The notes beneath the pieces are model-generated. The model did not search any database. It was not told the DNA's origin and saw nothing but the letters and a program-made list of their open reading frames with translations. From contig NZ_CP028158.1 of the NCBI RefSeq assembly GCF_003030345.1, positions 7,750,001 to 7,814,000 on the forward strand: DNA of 64,000 nt, read 5' to 3'. Numbering within the stretch: the stretch's first letter is position 1; each line of letters begins with the position of its first letter. Below, in pieces: positions 35,601 to 44,672 of this stretch. Source of the DNA: Plantactinospora sp. BC1. GTDB taxonomy: Bacteria; Actinomycetota; Actinomycetes; Mycobacteriales; Micromonosporaceae. The translations under genes and the position numbers were made by a program.

Positions 35601-36610
35601 GGGACAGGTGGCTCGCTCTGACCAGAGGCGCCGCGATCGGGGCGGGACACACCGCCAGCGGCTCCGGCCTCTGGTTGGACTACGAGTACTTCCCGGAGGA
35701 GGGCTACACCGAACCGTCCGAGGAGTACGCCCGCAGCGCGGTCAAGACAGGCGTGACACCGCCCGACAGCGACGGCAACGAGTTCACCCAGTGGCAGGAG
35801 ACGCCGGTACTGCGGACCGACGACTCGTTCACCATGTCGGCCTGGGTGATGCTGGACCGCCTCGACGGGATGCGTACCGCGGTGTCGCAGCGGGGAACGC
35901 ACGAGAGCGCGGCGTGGCTGAAGTACTCCACGACCGGTCAGTGGCAGTTCCGCGTCAGCGACGAGGACGTCACGACGACGGCCACCGCCAGCGTCAGCTC
36001 GACCTCCGTGCCGCAGGAGGATGTGTGGACGCACCTGACCGGGGTGTACGACGCCTCGCGTGGCGAGATCCGCCTCTACGTCAACGGCGAGTGGGAGGCC
36101 ACCGAGAAGGTGTCGTTCCGGCCGATGGCGTCGTCGGGCCCGCTGCTTGTCGGCCGCGCGCTGTGGCACGACCAGATCGTCGACCAGTGGACCGGCGGCA
36201 TCGACGACATCACGGTGTTGCAGGGGGCGATGACCGATACCGCGGTGTTCGAGTGGCACCAGGCTCAGATCCCGGTGACCCCGGGAACCAACGTGCTGCC
36301 CCGTGGCCAGGAGCTTACCGAGGGCCAGTACCTGCGGTCGGACATCGGTAACTACCAGCTGCTGGTGCAGTCCGACGGCAACCTGGTGCTGCAACAGGCC
36401 GGCCATCCGCTGTGGAGTTCCGGAACCGCGAACAATCCGGGTGCTCACCTGCTGCTCCAGGTCGACGGGAACCTGGTCCTCTACAGCGCGGACGACGTCG
36501 CGCTATGGGACAGCGGAACCTGGGGTACCGCCGCGGACCGTCTTGTTCTCCGCGACGACGGCGACCTGGTCCTGCTCGACGCGAACGGGCAGGTCCTGTG
36601 GCGCCGCTGA
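32690..36610 (+). CDS. Secreted LamG-domain protein with bulb-type lectin C-terminus
   Basis: The 1306-residue protein has an Arg-rich start and signal peptide (VVAVVAGSALAVPGVSRPVA, cleaved near residue 34). A long beta-rich region includes a DNRLRE-like cell-wall module (about 295-430; KTKWAYATNNNSSNTDYSVA). Two LamG/jellyroll domains lie at about 750-920 (ATFNGLSSAATTTAKVVDTN) and about 1030-1190 (DSFTMSAWVMLDRLDGMRTA). A bulb-type lectin domain of about 105 residues closes it (GNYQLLVQSDGNLVLQ, VDGNLVLYSADDVALW). All are carbohydrate-binding folds, so it is an adhesin-like exoprotein. It starts at GTG 32690. The RHS toxin gene follows after 142 bases, so the two may be coexpressed and act together at the surface. 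Confidence 0.8.
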   Translation: MGRRWCRRLAVWVVAVVAGSALAVPGVSRPVAAAPACTGVAGSEAEASAMAAACAEPVLVEGSRTEFAQVVAQPDGRLRFESGVVPQRTRKAGGWADVDLTLARGADGLLRPVASVADVAFSGGGSGPLVVLARDGQTMEMSWPGGALPAPVLSGDSATYPDVLAGVDLVVRATWTGFSHVLVVKSAAAAANPAVRQIRFGLGGSVQVRSGPDGRLRAAAGTRVIASAEPPVMWDSRTGAAGGSAGQRTSSAESTSAVAGDAARVAPVEVEVSGGDLLLRPDTELLTAPDAVFPMYVDPAWSVYKTKWAYATNNNSSNTDYSVARVGLNPDTGAVYRSFFEFSTTANGVSLAGKHVESAYVQMKLDHSWSCGDTVTSMYSTSAVNATPKASWSTGLKALLDTASGHANESGGCSSIQPDMIMNFSGSTVTSHLRSAATAKSSTITVGFTARDGEGSGESTQDRWKKFFPNDAKLYVDYDSKPGVPNGLQVAGVACPASSVLTVGTLAPTLSAVFPDADRADSLTGTFEWIEVPVKGMGVVTDTFPGRQTPPPAKAGVTPNARATSSALSIATGKTYAFRARGTDKAPYSLTGSWSAWCQFAADTKRPPVVVKVLTVPAGPGMKGRFRFESTDTDVTRFQYGWDAATKEIAAQGSGPKYAEVDLTAPGFGRNVLLAKAIDATLNEGYGSVEFDVKRPSPPVAEWGLQTYPGVNQAAALGDRKKAPTDSSLTAANVTWPDGQRMVGGQAATFNGLSSAATTTAKVVDTNASFSVAAWVRLGALPTADVKIATQEGQDAAGFDFGVRRMGTGLTPYWSFLMKDTAAQSSTSRMAVSPTAITAADVGRWTHLAGVYDATEKKIRLYVDGQQVAEADRTAVPWQAAGRFAVGRGFGSGAVENWWNGAIAEMQVFDRVLVAHDFTGQLASDPLSGGFNEPGILTPIQVGNWNFEAATPCYLANLKDTCEAPDTTTAWDRWLALTRGAAIGAGHTASGSGLWLDYEYFPEEGYTEPSEEYARSAVKTGVTPPDSDGNEFTQWQETPVLRTDDSFTMSAWVMLDRLDGMRTAVSQRGTHESAAWLKYSTTGQWQFRVSDEDVTTTATASVSSTSVPQEDVWTHLTGVYDASRGEIRLYVNGEWEATEKVSFRPMASSGPLLVGRALWHDQIVDQWTGGIDDITVLQGAMTDTAVFEWHQAQIPVTPGTNVLPRGQELTEGQYLRSDIGNYQLLVQSDGNLVLQQAGHPLWSSGTANNPGAHLLLQVDGNLVLYSADDVALWDSGTWGTAADRLVLRDDGDLVLLDANGQVLWRR

Positions 36611-36752
36611 GGAAGGGCCTGGTCGTGACCTCACCCGCAACGGCTGCCGCCGCGCAGACAGTGATCACGACACATGCGAGCCGATCGAACCGGATGACAT
36701 CCATCAACGTCCACAACGTGATCTTCCGATTCATCTCCGGAGGGAAGAGCTG

Positions 36753-39700
36753 ATGTTCGCAGGGTCGGCATGCGGTTCGCGACGCGGACATCGGCGGTTA
36801 ACGGCCACTGGTACCCGGCGCGCAGTCGTCAGCGGCGTGGTCGTGGCGCTACTGCTGTCGCTGCTGCCGGGCAATCCCGGGTACGCCGCGCCGGACATTC
36901 CGCCGAAGAAGCCCGCGGCACCTCCGGTCGAGAAGCTCGACGCTGACGGCGGGCCGGTGACCGCCAAGGCGTGGGCGCAGAAGCGGGTCACTTCCCAGCC
37001 GGCCCCGACACCGATCTGGCCGGCAGCGGCGACCGCCCGGGTCGAACTGCCGACGACGACCGCGCGCACCGTTGCGGGCCGGGGAATCCAGGCCGGGAAG
37101 ATGCCGGTGTGGGTGGGGCGCGTCGCCGGTGACGCCGGCAAGCGACTATCCGCTCTGGATCTGGAACTGATGGATCGGGAGACCGTTCCGCCGGCGTGGC
37201 GGGACGGCCTGGTGCTGAAGGTCGCCGCCCCGAACGGGAATGCCGGCGGCACCGCGACGCTGTCGGTGGACTACAACCAGTTCCGGTACGCGTCCGGCGG
37301 GTCATGGGCTTCCCGGCTTCGGCTGTGGCAGGTACCGGTCTGCGCGCTCACCACACCCGAGGCGCCGCAGTGCCGATCGGTACCGCTGCGTACCGCCAAC
37401 GACCTCGCGGCAGGCGTGGCGTCGGCGCAGGTGACCGTGCCGGCACCACCGTCGACGGCCGCCGCCCGGACGACGCAGCAGCCCACCGCAGAGACGGCCT
37501 CGCTCGTGGTCCTCGCCGCCGGCCCGTCCGGCGGCGACGGTGACTTCGCCGCCACCAGTCTGGCTCCTTCGTCGACGTGGTCGGCCGGCGGCTCCTCCGG
37601 TGACTTCTCCTGGAGCTACCCGTTGCGGACGCCGCCGGCGACCGGCCCAGCACCGGACATCTCCCTGGCCTACTCCTCCTCGAGCGTCGACGGTCGGTCC
37701 GAGGTCACCAACAACCAGCCGTCATGGATCGGGGAGGGATTCGACTACTCGCCCGGCTACATCGAGCGCCGGTACGTCCCCTGTGCGGAGGACTCGAAGA
37801 ACGGGGCGAACAGCACCACCTCGAGCGGAGACCAGTGCTGGCGGTCGGACAACGCGACGATGAGCCTCAACGGTCGCGGCGGTGAACTCATCTTCCAGTC
37901 GGGGAGGGGGTGGCATTCCCGCAGCGAGGACGGGTCGAAGATCGAGAAGCTGACCGGCGCGTCGAACGGGGACGCGGGCGACCCGACCTACGGGGACGTC
38001 GGCGAGTACTGGAAAGTGACGACCACCGACGGCACCCAGTACTTCTTCGGCCTGCACAGCCTGCCGGGTCAGAGTGCCAAGACGAACTCGACCCTGACTG
38101 TTCCCGTTTTCGGCAACCACTCCGGCGAGCCGTGCCGCAAAACCACCTTCGCCGGCTCCGACTGCGTCCAGGCGTGGCGGTGGAACCTCGACTACGTCGT
38201 TGACGTGCGTGGTAACACCATGTCGTTCTGGTACGGCAAGGAGACCAACAAGTACGCCCGTAATGCCACCGACTCCGACGACGTGTCCTATGACCGGGCC
38301 GGGTACCTCACCCGGATCGACTACGGTACCTACGACCGCACCGCCGCGACCCACGACGTGACCGAGCGCAGCGTCAACCCGTACGCCCGGGTGGTGTTCG
38401 AACCCGACATGCGCTGCACCTCCAACTGCGGCACCGAATCCGCCCCGGTCAAGGAGAACTGGAAAGACACACCCTGGGACCAGGAGTGCAAGGAAACCGC
38501 GACCTCCTGCCCGCAGCAGTACACGCCGACGTTCTGGACCTCGAAGCGACTGAAGAAGATCACCACGCGGGTATGGGACACGACAAGGCCGACCCCGGGC
38601 TGGCAGGACGTCGAGTCTTGGACCCTGTCGCACACCTACGCCGCGACCGCAGACTCTACCCACGAGGGCCTGTGGCTCGACCGCATCGACCACGCCGGCC
38701 TCGTCGGCGGCACAGTGAATCTGCCGCCGGTGACATTCGAGGCCGAGTCGCTGGCGAACCGGGTGTTGACCGAGCACGGCACCACCGACAACTGGCTGCG
38801 GATCTCCAGCATCGTCACCGAGACCGGCTCACGGATCAAGGTCGACTACTCGGAGCCCGAGTGCACCGCGGCGATGGTCGAGACGCTGCAGCCGCACACC
38901 AACACCAAACTCTGCTACCCGGTCAAGGTGCCCGACCCCGCCGACCTGACCGGCAAGAAGCTGGTCACCGAGTGGTGGCACAAGTACCGGGTCGAGCACG
39001 TCGCCGAAGACGACGTGCAGCTCAAGAATGGGCACCAGGCGCCGACGAAGCACACCTGGTACGACTACGGCGGCGATCCGGCGTGGCACTACGCCGACGA
39101 CGACGGCCTGTCCAAGCCCGACCGCAAGACGTGGAGCCAATGGCGCGGCTACGCCCAGGTCAACACCCGGGTCGGTGACGAGGCCGCCACCCAGACCCTG
39201 GCCGTGACCAAGTTCATGCGTGGCATGCACGGCGACAAGGCCAGCCCGTCCGGTGGCACCCGCAATGTACCGGTGACCGCGTCGCTGGGCTCGGAGACCG
39301 TCTACGACGAGGACCAGTTCGCCGGACAAATCCGCGAACAGATCGTCTACAACGGCGTGGAGAGCAAACCAGTCTCCAAGACCGTGCACGTCCCGTGGCG
39401 CTCCGAACCGACCGCCAGCCGCACCATCAACGGCGACCTGGTCGAGGCACGCTTCACCGACACGCAAACCACCTACACTGCCACCGCACTCGGCGTCGAT
39501 GGCGACCGCGGCTGGCGCGTCTCACGAGGTCACCAGGACTTCGACCACCGCTACGGCACAATCAACTGGTCCCAGGACGACGGCGACATCGCCACCACCG
39601 GCGACGAGAAGTGCGTCACCTACAGCTACAACCGCAACCTCACCAAGAATCTCACCCAACTCGTCAAGCAGACCACCACCACAGCCCTGCCATGCGACGC

Positions 39701-42700
39701 ACTGCCGACGAGCGTCCACGACGTGATCACCGACTCGCGCGACTACTACGACGGCGCCACCAGCGTCGACACCGCACCCCGATTCGGGTCCGTGACGAAG
39801 ACCGAGGAACTGAAGGACTGGGCCCGCGCCACCGGAACGGCGTGGCGCACCACCTCCCAGGCCAGCTACGACAGCACGGGTCGGCAGCTCACCAACACCG
39901 ACGTCAAGGGCAACGTCACCACCACCGCCTACACCCCGACCGTCGGCGGACCGGTCACCAAGACCACCACAACTGGCCCGGCACCGTACAACTGGGTCAC
40001 CAGCGAGGACTACAACCCGTACTGGGGCTCCACCACCAAGTCCACCGACCCCAACGGGAAAATCAGCGGGGAAGCGGAGTACGACGCCCTCGGACGGGTC
40101 GCCAAGGTCTGGCAGCTCGGCTGGTCGAGGACTGACAACCCGACCAAACCCTCCGCCCAGTACAGCTACACCTTCGCGTCCGGCCGTAACGCCTACCCGT
40201 ATGTCCGGTCGCAGACGCTGAACCCGGACGGCAACTACATCACCTCGTACCAGATCCTCGACGGCCTGCTGCGCCCCCGGCAGACCCAGTCCATCTCCCT
40301 CGGCGGCAGCGGTGACCGGGTGGTCACCGACACCATCTACGACGAGTTCGGACGGCCGGCGACCTCCTACGCGGCGCACGCCGAGCCGGGCGCACCCGAG
40401 GGCGTGCTGTGGTGGGAACCCGAATGGTCTGTGGCGGCCGTGTCGAAGACCCTCTTCGACCGGGCGTCCCGCCCCACCAACGAGATCTACTTCGCTGGCG
40501 ACGGGGAGGTCAACCTGGTCGAGAAGTGGCGCACCGTCACCAGCCACGAGGGGGACCTCACCAAGGTCACCCCACCGGAAGGCGCGACACCCACCACCAC
40601 CCTCACTGATATCGAGGGTCGCACCGTCGCGGTACGGCAGCACACCACCCCGGCCGGCGTCAGCGGGCCATACCAGGAGACCAAGTACGTCTTCAACCGC
40701 AAAGACCAGCTCGTCAAGAGCATCGACCCGGCCGGCAACGAGTGGATCAACGAGTACGACGTCCAGGGCCGGCACTGGCGGGTCACCGACCCGGACAAGG
40801 GCGTCACCACCAGCACCTACAACGACTTCGACGAACTGGTCAAGACGACCGACGCCAACAACGAGGTGCTGTGGTACGTCTACGACCAAATCGGCCGCAA
40901 GACGCAACTGCGTGACGACTCCGCCACCGGCCCGCTACGGGCCGAGTGGAAGTACGACAGCCTCTACACCGGCCAGGGCGGCTACCGCGGCCAACTCACC
41001 CAGGCCACCCGCTACGAACCGGCCGGATCGAACAACGCCTACCGATGGCAGGTACGCCAGTTCGACAACCGCTACCAGCCCAAGGGCGTCAACTACGTCA
41101 TCCCGGCCGCCGAGACCGGTCTGAACGCCACCTACCTCTACGCCTACACCTACTCCGACTTCACCGGCACCCCGATCACGATGTCGTACCCCGGCGCCGG
41201 CGGTCTCGTCACCGAAGAACTGACGACCGACTACGACGCCACCACGGGCATGCCCACCCGGCTGGACACCAGCCTCACCGGCTCGGCCGGCACCATGGCC
41301 ACCGCCTCCTACACCGCCTACGGAGAACGCTCCGGATCCATCTACAAGATGCCCGGCGGCAAGTACACCCAGGAGGTCGTCCGCCGGGAGGAAGACACCC
41401 GCCGCGTCGACCGCGTCACCATCGAGCGGGAAACCGCCGACGGGATGGTCTCCGACCGCAACTACGACTACGACGACGCCGGCAACATCACCGCCATCGC
41501 CGACACCCCGACCGCCGGCGAAGCCGACACCCAGTGCTTCCGCCAAGACAGCCTCGGCCGACTCACCACTGCCTGGACGCCGAAGACCGAAGTCGGTTGC
41601 GACCCCGACCCGACCATCGACAGCCTGGGCGGGCCGGCACCGTACTGGCAGGACTGGACCTTCGACACCACCGGGTCACGACTGACCGAGACCAGCCACA
41701 CCCCGGCCGGTGACACCACCCGCACCTACGCCGTGCCGACCGGCGGGCAGGACGTCGTCCGACCACACGCCGTCACCCAGATGACCACCACCGGCCCAGG
41801 TCAACCCGCTGTCACCGCAAAGTACGACTACGACCAGGCGGGCAACACCACCTGCCGACCGGCCGCGATCACCGCTAACGACTGCACCACCGCCACCAAC
41901 AGCCAGACTCTGCAGTGGAACGCCGAAGGCAAACTCGCCACCGTCACCACCGGCGGCCAGACCATCGAAACGAACATCTACGACGCCGACGGCGTACGAC
42001 TTATCCGCCGCGACGCCACCGGCACCACCCTCTACCTACCCGGCCAGGAGATCCGCCGCGAAGGCGGAGTCAACACCGGCACCCGCTACTACAGCTTCGC
42101 CGGCACCATCTGCGCCAGCCGCAAGGGCAGCTCCGCGATCAGCGACCTGACCTGGATCTACCCCGACCACCAGGGCACCCAACAGACCGCCATCAGCGCC
42201 GACGGCACCCAGGCCGTCACCATCCGCCGGCAGACCCCGTACGGCGACAGTCGTGGCGAAAGCCCGGTATGGGTCAACAGCAAAGGCTTCGTCGGCGGCG
42301 ACATCGACCCCACCGGCCTGGTCAACATCGGAGCCCGGCAGTACGACAGCATCCTCGGCCGTTTCATCTCCGTCGACCCGGTCATGGACCTGGCCGACTC
42401 ACAACAGTGGAACGCCTACGCCTACAGCTACAACAGCCCGATCACCCACTCCGACCCGACCGGCCTGCGACCCGACTGCGGCGGCGGCACCGGAACGTAC
42501 AGTTGCAGCAGCAACGTCCCCAAGGCAAACCCCGAGATCAACAAGGGTAACTGGCCCGACACTAAGAGTAAGAACACCGCAGTCACTGGCGCCTACGCCG
42601 CAAAACTGCGCGCGCAGGCGATTGCGGAACGTAAGAAGCGCGAGTGTCAGTCCAGCTTCTGGTGCCGTAATGCGGGCGCGGTGGGCGCGGCAGCTGGTAT

Positions 42701-43379
42701 CGCGGCGGGCGTGATCGTCGGTTCCGCCTGCACGGCAGGGAGCTTCGGCGTGGGCGCCGTCGGCTGTGCAGCCATTGGCGGTTTTGTCGGTGGTGCCGTC
42801 GGCTCGCTCGTCACTAACGCGCTCGATGAAGACGATGAGAGCGGCTGGCAACTCGCCGGCGAGGCGCTCCTCGGAGGTGTCATCGGCGGCGCATTCGGCG
42901 CAGCTGGCGCAGCCGTCGGCGGTGCTGTCGCCAGCCAGGTGGCTGGACGTGGTGTAGGCGGGGCTTTGTCGAGAAGCTTGGCTCGCCCTAGTGGGCGGCC
43001 GGGCCCGGCACCGCCGCGTAGAGTAGTGGAGGGTGGTCGACCCGATGGAGAGCGTGTCTTTGCGGGGCACGGGGAGCACAGCTTGTCCAATGGCAACTTC
43101 ACCGTCCCCGAAGGAACGCGAGTCGCTGTATACGCCCGATACGGGCAGTCGCTTGACGATACACAGGGGTTTGCCGTGGAGAGTGGGAGCTCGTCGGTAC
43201 GTGCGGTTCGCGTGTATGAATCCGGTGAGTCAATGCCGAATTTCACGTTGATGCCTCCGAGTAATTTACGAATTCGTGCAAATTCACAAACAGTGGAGGC
43301 TCCCACTTTGTTGAGTGATCTGGTCAGGCCCAACATGGGAAGATGTCACTGGGCGGCCTGCGGTGGTATAGGTAGATAG
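36753..43379 (+). CDS. RHS-repeat polymorphic toxin with Stv-like C-terminal domain
   Basis: The 2208-residue protein has a signal peptide (AVVSGVVVALLLSLLPGNPG, about 25-46), a long N-terminal region, and many YD/RHS repeats (about 1070-1850). The RHS core ends with the classic GARQYDSILGRFISVDPVMD and SPITHSDPTGL (about 1860-1910). The variable tip has a Gly/Ala-rich hydrophobic stretch (about 1965-2065), then a domain of about 115 residues: VFAGHGEHSLSNGNFTVPEG, ending in PNMGRCHWAACGG. That pattern (GHG, F-x-VPEGT, MG-x-xHWAAC) fits the Stv putative adhesin/toxin domain. GGAGG lies upstream of ATG 36753. The RHS shell should enclose the tip for delivery to rivals. Confidence 0.85.
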   Translation: MFAGSACGSRRGHRRLTATGTRRAVVSGVVVALLLSLLPGNPGYAAPDIPPKKPAAPPVEKLDADGGPVTAKAWAQKRVTSQPAPTPIWPAAATARVELPTTTARTVAGRGIQAGKMPVWVGRVAGDAGKRLSALDLELMDRETVPPAWRDGLVLKVAAPNGNAGGTATLSVDYNQFRYASGGSWASRLRLWQVPVCALTTPEAPQCRSVPLRTANDLAAGVASAQVTVPAPPSTAAARTTQQPTAETASLVVLAAGPSGGDGDFAATSLAPSSTWSAGGSSGDFSWSYPLRTPPATGPAPDISLAYSSSSVDGRSEVTNNQPSWIGEGFDYSPGYIERRYVPCAEDSKNGANSTTSSGDQCWRSDNATMSLNGRGGELIFQSGRGWHSRSEDGSKIEKLTGASNGDAGDPTYGDVGEYWKVTTTDGTQYFFGLHSLPGQSAKTNSTLTVPVFGNHSGEPCRKTTFAGSDCVQAWRWNLDYVVDVRGNTMSFWYGKETNKYARNATDSDDVSYDRAGYLTRIDYGTYDRTAATHDVTERSVNPYARVVFEPDMRCTSNCGTESAPVKENWKDTPWDQECKETATSCPQQYTPTFWTSKRLKKITTRVWDTTRPTPGWQDVESWTLSHTYAATADSTHEGLWLDRIDHAGLVGGTVNLPPVTFEAESLANRVLTEHGTTDNWLRISSIVTETGSRIKVDYSEPECTAAMVETLQPHTNTKLCYPVKVPDPADLTGKKLVTEWWHKYRVEHVAEDDVQLKNGHQAPTKHTWYDYGGDPAWHYADDDGLSKPDRKTWSQWRGYAQVNTRVGDEAATQTLAVTKFMRGMHGDKASPSGGTRNVPVTASLGSETVYDEDQFAGQIREQIVYNGVESKPVSKTVHVPWRSEPTASRTINGDLVEARFTDTQTTYTATALGVDGDRGWRVSRGHQDFDHRYGTINWSQDDGDIATTGDEKCVTYSYNRNLTKNLTQLVKQTTTTALPCDALPTSVHDVITDSRDYYDGATSVDTAPRFGSVTKTEELKDWARATGTAWRTTSQASYDSTGRQLTNTDVKGNVTTTAYTPTVGGPVTKTTTTGPAPYNWVTSEDYNPYWGSTTKSTDPNGKISGEAEYDALGRVAKVWQLGWSRTDNPTKPSAQYSYTFASGRNAYPYVRSQTLNPDGNYITSYQILDGLLRPRQTQSISLGGSGDRVVTDTIYDEFGRPATSYAAHAEPGAPEGVLWWEPEWSVAAVSKTLFDRASRPTNEIYFAGDGEVNLVEKWRTVTSHEGDLTKVTPPEGATPTTTLTDIEGRTVAVRQHTTPAGVSGPYQETKYVFNRKDQLVKSIDPAGNEWINEYDVQGRHWRVTDPDKGVTTSTYNDFDELVKTTDANNEVLWYVYDQIGRKTQLRDDSATGPLRAEWKYDSLYTGQGGYRGQLTQATRYEPAGSNNAYRWQVRQFDNRYQPKGVNYVIPAAETGLNATYLYAYTYSDFTGTPITMSYPGAGGLVTEELTTDYDATTGMPTRLDTSLTGSAGTMATASYTAYGERSGSIYKMPGGKYTQEVVRREEDTRRVDRVTIERETADGMVSDRNYDYDDAGNITAIADTPTAGEADTQCFRQDSLGRLTTAWTPKTEVGCDPDPTIDSLGGPAPYWQDWTFDTTGSRLTETSHTPAGDTTRTYAVPTGGQDVVRPHAVTQMTTTGPGQPAVTAKYDYDQAGNTTCRPAAITANDCTTATNSQTLQWNAEGKLATVTTGGQTIETNIYDADGVRLIRRDATGTTLYLPGQEIRREGGVNTGTRYYSFAGTICASRKGSSAISDLTWIYPDHQGTQQTAISADGTQAVTIRRQTPYGDSRGESPVWVNSKGFVGGDIDPTGLVNIGARQYDSILGRFISVDPVMDLADSQQWNAYAYSYNSPITHSDPTGLRPDCGGGTGTYSCSSNVPKANPEINKGNWPDTKSKNTAVTGAYAAKLRAQAIAERKKRECQSSFWCRNAGAVGAAAGIAAGVIVGSACTAGSFGVGAVGCAAIGGFVGGAVGSLVTNALDEDDESGWQLAGEALLGGVIGGAFGAAGAAVGGAVASQVAGRGVGGALSRSLARPSGRPGPAPPRRVVEGGRPDGERVFAGHGEHSLSNGNFTVPEGTRVAVYARYGQSLDDTQGFAVESGSSSVRAVRVYESGESMPNFTLMPPSNLRIRANSQTVEAPTLLSDLVRPNMGRCHWAACGGIGR

Positions 43380-43390
43380 AGTATGATGCT

Positions 43391-44311
43391 ATGGGGGTCG
43401 TGTCCCGCACGATCCAGGGATTTGGTGTGGGATTATTTGGAACGGTGTGCCTATTTATGCAAACTGGTCGCGAAGAGGCGTCAATTCAGGTTTGGTTGGA
43501 CGAAGTATGGTCCAGGGCGCGGCGGGTGGTGGTCTTGCAAGGCGGCGAGGGTGAGCCGCCTACAGGAGAGCGGCAGACCCTCGCGGTCATCGAAGACGGC
43601 GCCTCGCTGAATCGTATACGAGAGTGGACCACAGCTGGTGAGTTCGTAGCCGACATCTGCCGCTGCCCTGGGGATTTGACGCTTGTCCTCTACGATAGTG
43701 AAAGCTCGGCCATCGGTTCGGCAAGTCTGCACCCGGACAGAGTCGCCTGGGAGCGGAGTATTTTTCTGAGCGATCTATGTGGTGCTGATTTAGTTGCGTT
43801 GCGCCTCTTTCTCTCCGGTTTGGGAATTAATGGCGCCTCCGGCGCGGTGTTAGACAAGTTGATTTCTGTATTGAATCTTCACGAGGGTGACGTGCAGTTC
43901 CGTCGAGCGGGCGATCGTGCCGAGCTTGTCGCGCGCCGTGTTCCCCTCTCCTTGGTTGACGTCCTGTCTCTTAAGTCAGGAGAACAGGCCGCCAATCTCG
44001 AACAGGACCTGGTCGAGCGGCTAACTGCTGATCTGGTTCGGGCAGAAGGTAGCTGGCATGCAGCCATTAAGAGGTTGTTCGCATGGCTTGGGTCCGTGAC
44101 TTGGCCAGCTGAAGCGGTTGCGGGTGACGGGCAACTCGTGCGCCGAATGTTAGATGAGTTTGATGCAATCGCTATTGCGCGGGTGCTTCCCGAGCTCGCC
44201 GGGCCGCCTGAAGTAATGGGGGCAGTGGCTTGGGCGGCATTTCGTGGCGAGGATGCTTCAACTATGAGTGTTCTTGGGTCAGCGATTATTCGTCTTTTGC
44301 GCCAATCATAA
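43391..44311 (+). CDS. Candidate immunity protein of the RHS toxin
   Basis: This 306-residue protein is not one I recognise. It is helical, with no signal peptide or clear membrane span apart from a weak N-terminal hydrophobic patch (GFGVGLFGTVCLF). The start is uncertain: ATG 43391 is used, but ATG 43458 (MQTGREEASIQVWLDEVW) may be the real one because the residues before it look atypical. It begins 12 bases after the toxin stop on the same strand. It has visibly lower G+C and more A/T-ended codons than its neighbours, as immunity genes paired with recently acquired toxin tips often do. The immunity role is inferred from position only. Confidence 0.6.
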   Translation: MGVVSRTIQGFGVGLFGTVCLFMQTGREEASIQVWLDEVWSRARRVVVLQGGEGEPPTGERQTLAVIEDGASLNRIREWTTAGEFVADICRCPGDLTLVLYDSESSAIGSASLHPDRVAWERSIFLSDLCGADLVALRLFLSGLGINGASGAVLDKLISVLNLHEGDVQFRRAGDRAELVARRVPLSLVDVLSLKSGEQAANLEQDLVERLTADLVRAEGSWHAAIKRLFAWLGSVTWPAEAVAGDGQLVRRMLDEFDAIAIARVLPELAGPPEVMGAVAWAAFRGEDASTMSVLGSAIIRLLRQS

Positions 44312-44577
44312 GAGGAGCCTCCCGCTTCTGCTGAAACTCCTGGACGGGCTGCAACCTGGTGAACGGAAGATCTGCTCTGGGCGGATCAAGTGACCACACG
44401 CACCTCACACGAACCGCTATGGATGTCTGCTCGAGTTGTGAGGGAAGGCTCATGGAAGTCGAGCCTTTGCGGGTAGAGCTCAGCCCATGGCCGCCATAGC
44501 CCGCGTCTGGATCGTCGTCGGATTCGTCAATGAGGCCGAAGACGACGTTGGCCCGCGACTCTCCTTAACCTAATTCC
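44312..44577. other. Intergenic after the RHS locus
   Basis: These 266 bases have mixed composition and no recognisable gene or hairpin. They separate the RHS locus from the mobile-element scraps. Confidence 0.3.
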
Positions 44578-44579
44578 TC

Positions 44580-44670
44580 GCAGGTCACCGAGTCGCTGCG
44601 GCAGGTGCTGCCGGCTGAGGTGCGTGACATCATCGGCGTCGACTCCGAAGGCTGGGTCGAGCGCCTGGTC
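44580..44670 (+). pseudogene. Fragment of a second DUF1998 helicase gene
   Basis: The segment 44581-44670 matches 24574-24663 of the large helicase gene at 81 of 90 positions by direct comparison. Both translate almost the same (here QVTESLRQVLPAEVRDIIGV, then DSEGWVERLV). Most differences are substitutions, two of them silent, so it diverged from a related copy rather than being a recent duplicate. Homology stops sharply at both ends. It is a relic of another copy of the defence helicase. Confidence 0.75.
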
Positions 44671-44672
44671 GC

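Noticed and set aside
36741-36755. RHS gene starting far upstream at 36303
   Set aside because: The 36303-36752 part overlaps the LamG-lectin gene in another frame and lacks meaning. The signal peptide and GGAGG fit ATG 36753.
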